Assembly (NCBI GenBank): GCA_001687465.1
Contig: LVLI01000141.1
Location: forward strand, 1 to 64,000
DNA: 64,000 nt
From: Halocafeteria seosinensis
Lineage: Eukaryota; Sar; Bigyra; Bicosoecida
Reading direction: 5' to 3'
Translations under genes and position numbers: made by a program
In this document: positions 55,905 to 64,000 of the stretch, piece by piece
How positions within the stretch are numbered: the first letter of the stretch is position 1
How the letters are laid out: each line of letters begins with the position of its first letter
Notes under the pieces: generated by a model
The model's input: the letters and a program-made list of their open reading frames with translations, nothing else
What the model was told of the DNA's origin: nothing
Database searches by the model: none

Positions 55905-56605
55905 TCCTGTCTGTGAAGATAGCCCCACACCACTTGCGTGCAAGCACGAAAACTCACTGAACAAGGGAACTCCCGATAAAGGAAAAGCCTAGTCCCCCAA
56001 GGCACGAGGCGACAAACGTACACAAGAAGCAATGAATGTAAATTACCGACGATTCCCCTCTTAACGGCTGCTGAGCCGCTGCACTGAACTTCACAAAACT
56101 CGACGCGCGTTCTTGACTCTTGAATGTACCATGTACATGTATTGCGAGCCTTCGAGTAGCGTTCGAGTGTACGTGTTATTCGTGTTGTTCGCTTGAAGTA
56201 TCGTGCTGTTAGTACTCCAGTGATGTACAGTGTAGTGTGGCACTAGCTAGTGTCGGTGGTGTGTTCCTTTTAATCGTCTGAAAATTGTAAAGCAACTTAG
56301 GTTATTTTTTTCGTTTTCGATAATAAAACGGCATAGCAGATGGAGTTTTGGAAATAGCTACGATGTTTCACTTCAATGGCTGCAGTGTGCGCTTGTACCC
56401 ATTTGAACCTTGCTTGGTTTTTGACTCGGCCGCCACGCAATCAGAACAATTGTCGGTAGAATGTTCTCCCAAAAGAGACAAAACAGCGAAATTAGCTCGG
56501 GTAGGCAAACGAGGATGAATATGAGATGATAGATGAATTTGTCAGCCTTGTCACGTGACATATCACTTCGCAAGATCAACCATCTCCAGCGTACGTTCAG
56601 CGACA
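55905..56605. other. Divergent promoter region, kinesin / LEA-like gene
   Basis: About 700 bp between two genes that point away from each other. A GTACC/GTACAT-rich stretch lies near 56125-56145. A minus ORF at 56373-56630 is hydrophobic but overlaps the LEA-like start and resembles nothing. No other signal was seen. Confidence 0.45.
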
Positions 56606-57041
56606 ATGATGCAAGCAAGCAGAATAGCACTGAGATCTTCCCAGAGGATCCTAAGTAGCTCCCAAACGCCAGCCATGCTGGCTACCAGTATTCCCACGCA
56701 CCAGGCTGTAAGTCATTTGTACCACTACGTGAACTAGCGGATTAGGTAGGTGTGACTCTATCTTGCAGCGTACTTTCAAGAACACTGTTCAAAGTTGTGA
56801 CGAGGAGAAAAGCTTTGCCGAAAAAGTGAAGGAGCAAGTCAACAATGTCGTCGAGAAGGCGCAAGAGGTTCTCGGAACAGCAAAGGACAACGCAGATGAG
56901 ACACAACAGTCTAGTGCAGAGTCTACTACTTCTGACCAGCCAGAACAAGACAGCGGCAAAGGGGAAGGTAGTTCCTCCTCGAACGCACCTGGTCAGACTA
57001 GTAGCAACAAATCGGAAGCAAGCGGGCAGCGGCAGCAATAG
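56606..57041 (+). CDS. Small LEA-like protein with mitochondrial-type leader
   Basis: Two exons, 56606 to about 56708 and 56769-57041, giving about 125 residues. The leader (MMQASRIALRSSQRILSSS) is Arg/Ser-rich without acid residues, as in matrix-targeted proteins. The body has an amphipathic helix, EKVKEQVNNVVEKAQEVLGT with AKDNADET, like group 3 LEA/YtjP-type desiccation proteins, followed by a Ser/Gln-rich disordered tail ending GQRQQ. Such proteins protect membranes under drying or freezing; that role is inferred from composition only. Upstream in-frame codons start with GTG, so the tandem ATGs at 56606 and 56609 are the likely start. Confidence 0.65.
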
Positions 57042-57116
57042 GTAATTGTGTCTTCTTTGTGGAATTCGTACGAGTAAACGATGCAACTCCGGGTATATAA
57101 ACCAATTCTTCTCCGG

Positions 57117-58126
57117 CTACGTGATTCCTTTATACTTCTTCAGGAACGGAAAAAATACATCGGGAATCGGGCTTCTCCATAAACCAATACCCCTGATGCC
57201 TGCAGTCTCGAGTTGCTGAAATCGTTCTTCCAATACTTTACTACTATAGGGACTGCCGTCACTTTTCACTGTCTCCAGTCCTATGATCAATTTCTCAATT
57301 GGTATTTTTTCCACAGCGTACTGAAACTCCTTCATCCATGTCGCCTGGTTGTCTGGGTTCATCATCAGGAAACGAACAACAAAGATCACGTTAGGGAAAC
57401 CAATGAAGTTGCACCGCATCTCACTTACCCGTGTAGGTTGACATCGTAACTATCCAGTCCACGTCAGTTTTGCCAATGAGCTCCAGATTCCAGATAGGAC
57501 TCCAAGTAGAGACGTCTACAGTCACTTGCATACTATACTGATGAAGGAATTGCGCAAGCTTGTTCAAGAAATTGGCATAGTCAACTGTAGTTGATGAAAA
57601 GTCTACCAAAATGAAGCAACCACTTCTTCCAAATACAGCACAGCAACTTACCTGCATCTTGTGGCGTAACTCTATTGTTCGTTGTAGGCTCCCAGTCGAT
57701 GTTAACGGCACTATAGCGGTGAGCTTGCCCCAGCACTTGCATCATGAACGGTGTTGGATTGGCAAAAACAGTCCGCATCCAATCCAAAAAATTCTTCGGG
57801 TAGGGGTAACTTGAAACCATAGGTACTGTATAGATTCCAGCATAGATAAACGGAATACCGACCTTGGTGAAGTTGTTATCCACAAGTGTGCTATTCGGAC
57901 CGAGGTTGAATTTCTCAAACGAGGCGAAATCGAAGAGCTGCCTGTTTTCCAGAACTTGATTCATATTCTTCTTTATCTGCGTGTCGTTCAATCCACAACG
58001 AGACAGGCAAAGCCATGGCATAATATGGCGCTCTCCTTGTTCGTATGGCTTCTTGGCAGAGAGCGCATGGGATCCAGCAACCAGGAACCATAGGGTTAGT
58101 ATGACACAGGAGAGAATTGAAGCCAT
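57117..58126 (-). CDS. Secreted GH18-like (chitinase-fold) protein
   Basis: The start at 58126 gives a signal peptide (ASILSCVILTLWFLVAGSHA). The body looks like a glycoside hydrolase 18 TIM barrel: the strand-4 motif reads YSAVNIDWEPT, keeping the DxE with the catalytic Glu of the family DGxDxDWE motif, though the first Asp is Asn. Other barrel strands are MQVTVDVSTWSPIW, VDWIVTMSTYTG, KLIIGLETV and IRGIGLWRSPIPD. Three exons are joined at about 57660-57600 and 57424-57370. Length is about 285 residues, short for chitinase. It may act on a chitin-like or other GlcNAc polymer, or be a lectin-like relic. It is exported or retained in the secretory pathway. Confidence 0.72.
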
Positions 58127-58543
58127 CTTGGGACCACGAAACGCTTAATTTTTATAGACAAGGAACGGACAAAATGGACCGATAATTGCTACTGACAAGC
58201 AGCCAACGCTATTTGGATTATGAGGCGTTACTATTGCGGACGCGAGCGGCCAGCCAACCAGCAACTTGTTGAAGTTGGCAACTTCAACTTTTTATAGGCT
58301 GTATCCGAGAAGAACAGAACACCATTCTTTTCACGATTGTAGGAAACATTTCCGGTTGTACAATGCACCAAGTTTGTCCGATCCTAACAGCTCTATTTGC
58401 TGCTGCGCAAGAATAGCAGCTTAATACTTCACGCGGAGAAACACTGCTGGTTTTTGGCGGTTGACATATAAACATCTGAACCTTCAGCGTATTAGGTAGA
58501 AGAGGATTTTTCACCGTTCCCGTAGGCCAGTAAGAATCCAATT
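58127..58543. other. Divergent promoter region, GH18-like / small acidic gene
   Basis: About 415 bp. It contains the palindrome listed at 58269-58287 and, next to it, a TATAAAAA element on the minus strand (plus-strand TTTTTATA at about 58288-58295). No gene was recognised. Confidence 0.5.
58269..58287. promoter_or_regulatory. AAGTTG/CAACTT palindrome upstream of the GH18-like gene
   Basis: Nine-base arms TTGAAGTTG and CAACTTCAA are separated by one base. The site is 143 bp upstream of the GH18-like ATG. An additional CAACTTG half-site adjoins it at 58262-58268. The core matches the palindrome 142 bp upstream of the secreted ankyrin gene (2991-3008). A transcription-factor site is inferred. 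Confidence 0.35.
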
Positions 58544-58917
58544 ATGTCGGATCAGAAAAGTGGAAAGGAGAGTTCTGGCACGGAAAAGAAAGAGGGCAAT
58601 GCACCTCCTGCGGACGACGAACAGCTGGGACAGTACAAGAATGTAATGGATGATAAGGCACTGGACGAGCTAGACCATGCGGTTGAGGCAGATACACATG
58701 TAAGCATTCAACCCCCTTACTCTGTGATGGTCGTTGATTTAACCCTGTGTCTGTTGTCCTCGCACAGGAGCATCATCAACATGCGCAGCCACCAAGTGAA
58801 GTGGATGATTTTTTCAGCGGGGAAGGGGGAGAAAAAACTGAGACCCAGGAAACAGCAAAGGAAAAAGAAAAGCCTAGTCAACAACCGGAAGAGACCCAAG
58901 AGGATTTATTAGGATAA
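58544..58917 (+). CDS. Small acidic hydrophilic protein
   Basis: Two exons, 58544-58699 and 58768-58917, about 101 residues, no family recognised. The composition is Glu/Lys/Gln-rich and disordered, with YKNVMDDKALDELDHAVEAD, a His cluster (HEHHQH) spanning the junction, an acidic-aromatic DDFFSG, and a terminal EDLLG. The second frame is fixed by phase 0 joining of CAT to GAG. It might be a regulatory or adaptor protein, but nothing in the sequence shows this. Confidence 0.6.
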
Positions 58918-59401
58918 CCCTTGAGCCTGAGGCCATGGTACATGATGATGTACATCCACGAACCCATAAATCGGATATTGCTTTGCTATATGATTTAGTT
59001 TACATCCTTCCATTGATAAACCAATGGAAAGATCATCTTGTTATAATAGCTCCCTGACACGCTTAGCCCTCTACGTACTTTTGAAGAGCGACGGAAGAAC
59101 AGCGCACTTTACGCTGCGCTTAGGGACTCAGATCCAAGCACTAGGTCAGTGCTTGTTGATTTAGGACTCAATCGAAAATCGCGAACTCTTAACCTGTTGT
59201 TTGCTTGAATGATAACATTACCATGGTCTATCCCGCCTTTTCCATCACCCAGCAACAGTAGTTGCACATGTACCCAAAGTTGCGATCATTACGATACCCT
59301 CGTGAAGCAAGCCGAGACTCAGTGGAAGTCAACACATTTGATTTGTAGGGCCCGCACCAAGTGTAACAAACGGCTGAAGCAATACCACAGTATTGTACGA
59401 A
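58918..59401. other. Intergenic
   Basis: About 480 bp between two plus-strand genes. A purine/pyrimidine-mixed region without coding, RNA or repeat signal. Confidence 0.5.
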
Positions 59402-60492
59402 ATGTCATCAAGACAATTCAAGGGTAAAGTCATCTGTATCACCGGCGGATCCTCCGGTATCGGATGTGGAATTGTCAGGGCACTAGCTGCCGAAGGCGCT
59501 TGCATCTCACTAGGGGCTAGAAGAGTTGAAAAGTTAGAGGAAGTAAGTGTAGTACCATAAAAGTTGATTTGTCATCGTTTGCTCAAAGGAGTACGTTGTC
59601 AAGGCTTTGCGCATGTGTCCAGGTCAAACGCAGTATCCAGGAAGATTACCCTGATGTCACGATCATTTGTATCCCTACAGACGTGACAGTGCGCGAAGAT
59701 GTGCAGAAGCTAGTTGATGAAACTGAACGCCATCTAGGTGCGATTGACATCTTCGTGAACAATGGTACGTAGCTGGGAATGCAAATGACCCCGAGAACTC
59801 AATAGAATTCGCTGGTACTCGTGCGCATGCAGCCGGAGTCATGCACTACACGCTTATGAGAAACCTCTACGTAGATGATTGGATGGAAGAAGTCGATATT
59901 AATTGCAAAGGTTGGTTACGCTAGATTTTTTCCTGATGAAATCCCCATTCTGCTAGTGTTTCTACCAGGGTATCTTCACTCTATTGCTGCTATCCTTCCA
60001 AAATTTCTGGAGAGAAACCAGGGGCATATTATAGCCCTCACATCAGACGCCGGAAAACGGCCTTTTCCCGGACTTGCTGTATACAGTGGAACAAAAGCGT
60101 TCATGGAATCTGTCAGCACCGTAAGCAGTGCGAGCCCACTGCGTTTCTCCTTCATTCCCTACTACGGAACGCATGAAGTTGCAGGGTCTCCGAAGCGAAA
60201 TAGCAGGATCTAACGTTCGGCTTACTTGTATACAACCGGGTAACGTAGATACTCCGCTACAAAATATGTCGAATGATAAGGAAGCGGCCGAGAAGTTTGC
60301 TCCCTCTAGTGGTAAGATGTCCGCCGCACTCAAACCCTAAGTATAGTGCACTGCACTGATCTCCTATGGTCAACAGGCTCTCATCTGTTAGAACCGAAAG
60401 ACGTCGCGGAAGCTGTTGTCTATGCCTTAAGACAGCCCCCTCACGCTTCTGTCAATGAAATCCTTATCCAGCCTCGCGATGAACCATTTTGA
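59402..60492 (+). CDS. Short-chain dehydrogenase/reductase (classical SDR)
   Basis: NAD(P)-dependent oxidoreductase with a Rossmann fold, six exons. Motifs in order: cofactor loop CITGGSSGIG, ARRVEKLEE, IPTDVTVREDVQ, DIFVNNG (NNAG position), EVDINCKGYLHSI, catalytic Ser in IALTSDAGK, the YxxxK pair in AVYSGTKAF, then RLTCIQPGNVDTPL. The full catalytic set is present at about 245 residues, the usual size. The acceptor at 60186 is needed to read GLRSEIAGSN after SVST. The substrate cannot be told from sequence; it resembles the broad YdfG-like group that reduces short carbonyls or 3-hydroxy acids. No targeting signal. Confidence 0.9.
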
Positions 60493-61349
60493 AATGATGA
60501 CTAAATGGTTCCACCAGTACTGTCGACGGGGCATCATGATGATGTCTAAGAGAGCTTACGCATCGTTGCTTTGCATAGACGAATTGTGGATTAAGATTCT
60601 TTAAGTCAATATCGACAATGCATTGCAATTTGTCCAAATGAGAATCATAACATGTGGAACACAAGAGGTCAGAGATGGTCAATCATTTGAAATCGGTACT
60701 GTCTTATTTGCGATTTTAGATTAGAGGCACTCTACACTCTTTGTAAGCCGTTGGAATTTTTTCCGGTGTTGTCGCCTTTTTAGTCGTACAATGTACATAT
60801 TCAACCGAAATTGTCGCGGAGCAAGAATCAATGGGCGGTCTTTGGGCTGGGATGATTCGCATTTCAGAGAAGTTTGACACCGACATTCAAACGAAACCAA
60901 CAATAGATTTCTTCCAGTAGGAGGAACACTCATGCTAACACACACTGGGTACCAAGAAGGAATTGACAAGTCCCATAAGTCCAATGGTGACACATGTCAC
61001 ATGTGGTATCACATGTGGTATTCAATCGTGAAGGGACACGAATTCCTGTCTGAATCGTTCGACTTCTGTTTTCATGGCTATATTGTATGCTGCTCTGCAT
61101 GTGCAATATGTTATGTATTCTCGCCGGTCCAGTATGCGTACATTCACTTCTCGTCGCTCTCCTGCGACAACGCGTCTCCTTGTTGGAGTAACCGCTTCTT
61201 TCTCAGCTTCACAGCTTGACTGAGGAAGTTCTGGATGGAGACGCTTATTACATTATTAGCGCATGTATTAGGTGGTACAATTGTACTGCCAGCATACAAT
61301 TGTAGCAACAATTGCTGGACAATATTTGTCCTATTGGCACTAAGACAAC
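60493..61349. other. Intergenic
   Basis: About 860 bp between two plus-strand genes. It holds a tandem duplicate of the 12-mer CACATGTGGTAT (60998-61021) and the palindrome GTACAATTGTAC at 61275-61286, 64 bp before the ALG5 ATG. The same 12-base palindrome occurs at 3471-3482. No gene was recognised. Confidence 0.5.
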
Positions 61350-62635
61350 ATGGCTTCTGTTCAGACACAACTCATGGACCTTGTCCAGAGGGCCTATGCC
61401 AACCCCTTGGCTGCCCTGGGGGTACTCATAGGCTGTGCTATATTCGCTTTTGTCCTCTTCATGGTGATCCTTGCTGCTCGCGCAGCTTTTTACACTACTC
61501 GAACCGGTGAACATAAGGATGAGGAGCACTACCTGAAGTACGCAAGTTGTAAACACACCATGCTGAGACACTCGTAACCAAACTTTGTCCCCCTGCAGGC
61601 CTGATCTTTCCAACGATGGACGCTTTCCATCCATTATGGACTCAAGTCAATGTCATTTATCTTTGGTAGTTCCGGCATACAACGAGGAAAGTCGAATGAC
61701 CATCATGATGGACGAAATGCTGGAGGTGCTACAACAACAACAGCGGAAGTCGAAGACGTTCACATATGAACTCATTATTGTCGACGATGGGAGCAAAGAT
61801 CGCACGGTCGAAATTGCAATGGGATACGTACGCAAACATGGTACTGATAAGATACGGGTCATGCGTCTGCATAAGAACCATGGGAAGGGAGGTGCTGTGA
61901 GGAAGGTAAGCCAAAAATTAGTAACCCCGTGTTTCCGGTTGTCGCAATTGTTTCCTGTATTGAATTCAGGGAATGCTTCGCGCTCGAGGAGAGTATATAC
62001 TGATGGTGGATGCTGACGGTGCAACAGAAGCACAGGAAGTAATCAAATGCCTCAATAAATTGAAGAAGGTAGAGAAAGATGGACTCGGAATTGCCATTGG
62101 CTCGAGGGCCCACTTGGAAGAACAAAGCAAAGCGCAGGTATGACAGCTCTTGCGTAAACAATGTTATTTATACTGCTCACTTTTCTATCCCTACAGCGTA
62201 GTGCGTTCCGCAAGTTCTTAATGTGGGGGTTTCACACCCTCGTTACAGTTCTTGTTGGCGGTGACCATGAAATCCACGACACACAGTGCGGATTTAAGCT
62301 ATTTACTCGGGAAGCAGCTCGACTTCTCTTTCCTGTAATGCACATTGAAAGGTGGGCTTTCGATGTAGAGCTTCTTTTTCTTGCATCAAAGTGGAAGATC
62401 CCAATGGTGGTAAGTTCAGGTCGCTTGCTATCTATCCCTACTGTCATTTCTGATCGCCTCCTCAACGAGATCGTCCCAGGAGGTTCCTGTTCAATGGCAC
62501 GAGGTCGAGGGCTCTAAATTGGACGTATTTAGCTCGACATTGCAAATGCTGAGGGATCTCTTCACTATTCGAACTTGCTATATGCTCGGGCTTTGGAAGT
62601 ACGTATCTTGTTGCGATCGTTGTATCTGCCGCTAG
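61350..62635 (+). CDS. ALG5: Dolichyl-phosphate beta-glucosyltransferase
   Basis: Makes dolichyl-phosphate-glucose from UDP-glucose on the ER membrane, the donor for the last three glucose residues of the N-glycan precursor. The N-terminal membrane helix (AALGVLIGCAIFAFVLFMVI) is followed by the GT2 fold: LSLVVPAYNEESRM, IIVDDGSKDRT, HGKGGAVRKGMLRARGEYIL, the DxD-type MVDADGAT, GIAIGSRAHL, FHTLVTVLVGG, DTQCGFKLFTREAA, and WAFDVELLFLA. After the last intron it reads EVPVQWHEVEGSKLD and MLGLWK. Length and order match ALG5. Five or six exons; the last may end at 62635 or be trimmed by one more splice. Confidence 0.94.
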
Positions 62636-62935
62636 AATGACGCAATTGCAACTGTGTACAGCCAATATGATGTGTTCGATAAGCGATACGAGATAAAGAG
62701 TAAATAAGCGACTAAATCTCTGTTTAGGCCTACAAAAAATATACGTCTTCTTGCCAATTTACGGAAACAAGATAGCCCACTTTGTGAAGTTGCGAGCGTG
62801 TGCACTTCCTCAGTGAGGCACCGTCGCTCAACATGAAATGTCATTGATCCTAATTCATTCCTCCGTCGTCGCACGCATTACTGAGAGGAAAAAACTTTGA
62901 TTGAATGATAGAAAACCACCTCCTGAAGCAGCAGT
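62636..62935. other. Intergenic
   Basis: About 300 bp between two plus-strand genes; nothing was recognised. Confidence 0.5.
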
Positions 62936-64000
62936 ATGTTTGGAGTTCGGCAACACTTAGCTTCGAGGAGGCTCAACTTGTCTCTTCGGAGTACATCATC
63001 CCGACTGCACAGCCATGCCTACAACAGAGTATGTAAAGCAGTATTGCCTCAAGGGGACTCCTCGTTCAGCAGCTATTTGCACGACGAAACAGAAACGTTC
63101 ATACGTCGAGGTAAGAACCATCCTGCGTAATACGGGAAACGTGTAGATGACGTATCGTCTTGTCTGAGTGCAGAGCCTTTCCACCCGGTGTTTGGCCGTC
63201 AGCCAAAAGTGTGCAGTTCAGCGGAAGAAGCCATTGGAGACATTCTGGTATCCCATTCTACCGTCTTCCTGCAAGGAGCCGCTGCAACGCCGGTAGTCCT
63301 AGCTAATGCTTTGGCAGACGTAGCTAAAGAGGTTCGGGGTTCACCAAGGATGACTCACCAAAGTGTTCACATCATGGTTGGTATCCACCGCGTGCAGAAA
63401 GATGTCAAGGACGTGGAGGTGGTACATATTCATACCGAGGGACCAGGAAAGTATGCACAGGAAGAATTTCAAAACAACATTAGATCGTAAGCACGAAACT
63501 AGCTATCGCCATAATTCGCCTGACCTGCATAAGATACCGTTTGCAGCAATTCGTTCTTTACTGGACCAAACATGAGGGAGGCAATAAACAATGGAAGGGC
63601 TGACTACTCTCCTATGTTCTTGTCAGAAATTCCATTGCTGTTCCGGAGAGGTAAGGGTATACGACTGCCACCTCATGATCTCTGTTTTACGACTGCTTAC
63701 GACGACCGTTCAGGGTACAAGCCATTGGATGTGGCACTGATCCAGACTTCTCCCCCGGACGATCATGGGTTTTGTAGCTTAGGAGTGAGCGTCGATTGCG
63801 TGCGCGCGGCTGTACAGTGTGCCAGCTACGTTGTTTGTCAGATTAATAGATCTATGCCAAGAACGTTCGGTGACGGATTAATCCATCTTTCAAATTTCGA
63901 TCGAGTAAGTCTGAGTGATTTGGGTTTGGGCTATGCCTCATACACTTCGTAGAACACCCTTTGCAGGTAGTCTATCACAACGAACCACTCCCGGAATTGA
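62936..64000 (+). CDS. Acetyl-CoA hydrolase/transferase, N-terminal part (continues past window)
   Basis: Succinyl-CoA:acetate CoA-transferase/acetyl-CoA hydrolase family, which moves or removes CoA on acetate or butyrate in mitochondria. Exon 1 (62936-63110) codes a Ser/Arg/Leu leader; exon 2 starts at 63174 with PFHPVFGRQPKVCSSAEEA. Family marks are VFLQGAAATPVVLANALAD, VEVVHIHTEGPGKY, SNSFFTGPNMREAINNGRAD, YSPMFLSEIP, then after an intron DVALIQTSPPDDHGFCSLG. The third intron is 63 nt and has no in-frame stop. The catalytic Glu region lies beyond the right edge. In anaerobic protists this enzyme (ASCT) makes acetate; here its role is not decided. Confidence 0.9.

Overview
This window is nuclear DNA from a gene-dense, intron-rich eukaryotic microbe. 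Most introns are about 45-85 nt with GTAAGT, GTACGT or GTATGT donors and YAG acceptors, intergenic gaps are short, and TAA, TAG and TGA all act as stops. A bacterial-type RecA with a targeting-like leader, a chalcone-isomerase-fold protein and many mitochondrial-type leaders suit a plastid-bearing protist such as an alga, but the sequence alone does not fix the lineage.

Left third (1-25 kb): a signal-peptide ankyrin protein cut by the left edge, with one repeat per exon; a tandem pair of acyl-CoA thioesterases; prefoldin subunit 2; tRNA-Thr; a chalcone-isomerase-like protein; a katanin-type AAA ATPase joined to a predicted jelly-roll domain; a protein with a degenerate Ulp1-like C-terminus; a WBP2-like protein; a DNA polymerase beta homologue lacking two of its three catalytic aspartates; and a tandem pair of four-helix membrane proteins ending in PPxY motifs.

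Middle third (25-47 kb): a tandem pair of membrane-anchored epoxide hydrolases, organellar-type RecA, ALG7, a coiled-coil protein, the protease ATP23, a small twin-CX9C protein (CMC4-like), an RluA-type pseudouridine synthase, a 2.5-kb transposon-bearing gap with a dead hAT remnant, a second one-repeat-per-exon ankyrin gene, and NAD kinase.

Right third (47-64 kb): an intron-containing histone H3 with a histone 3' stem-loop, glucosidase II beta subunit, a TAF9-like factor, a divergent kinesin, an LEA-like mitochondrial-type protein, a secreted GH18-like protein, a small acidic protein, a short-chain dehydrogenase, ALG5, and an acetyl-CoA hydrolase/transferase cut by the right edge.

Three genes act in ER N-glycosylation (ALG7 first step, ALG5 glucose donor, glucosidase II beta in trimming). 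ATP23 and the CMC4-like protein both belong to mitochondrial intermembrane-space biology and lie back to back. The most unusual items are the katanin/jelly-roll fusion, the active-site-degenerate polymerase beta, the secreted ankyrin protein, the Ulp1-like pseudo-protease, three PPxY proteins within about 9 kb, and the histone H3 that combines introns with a 3' stem-loop.
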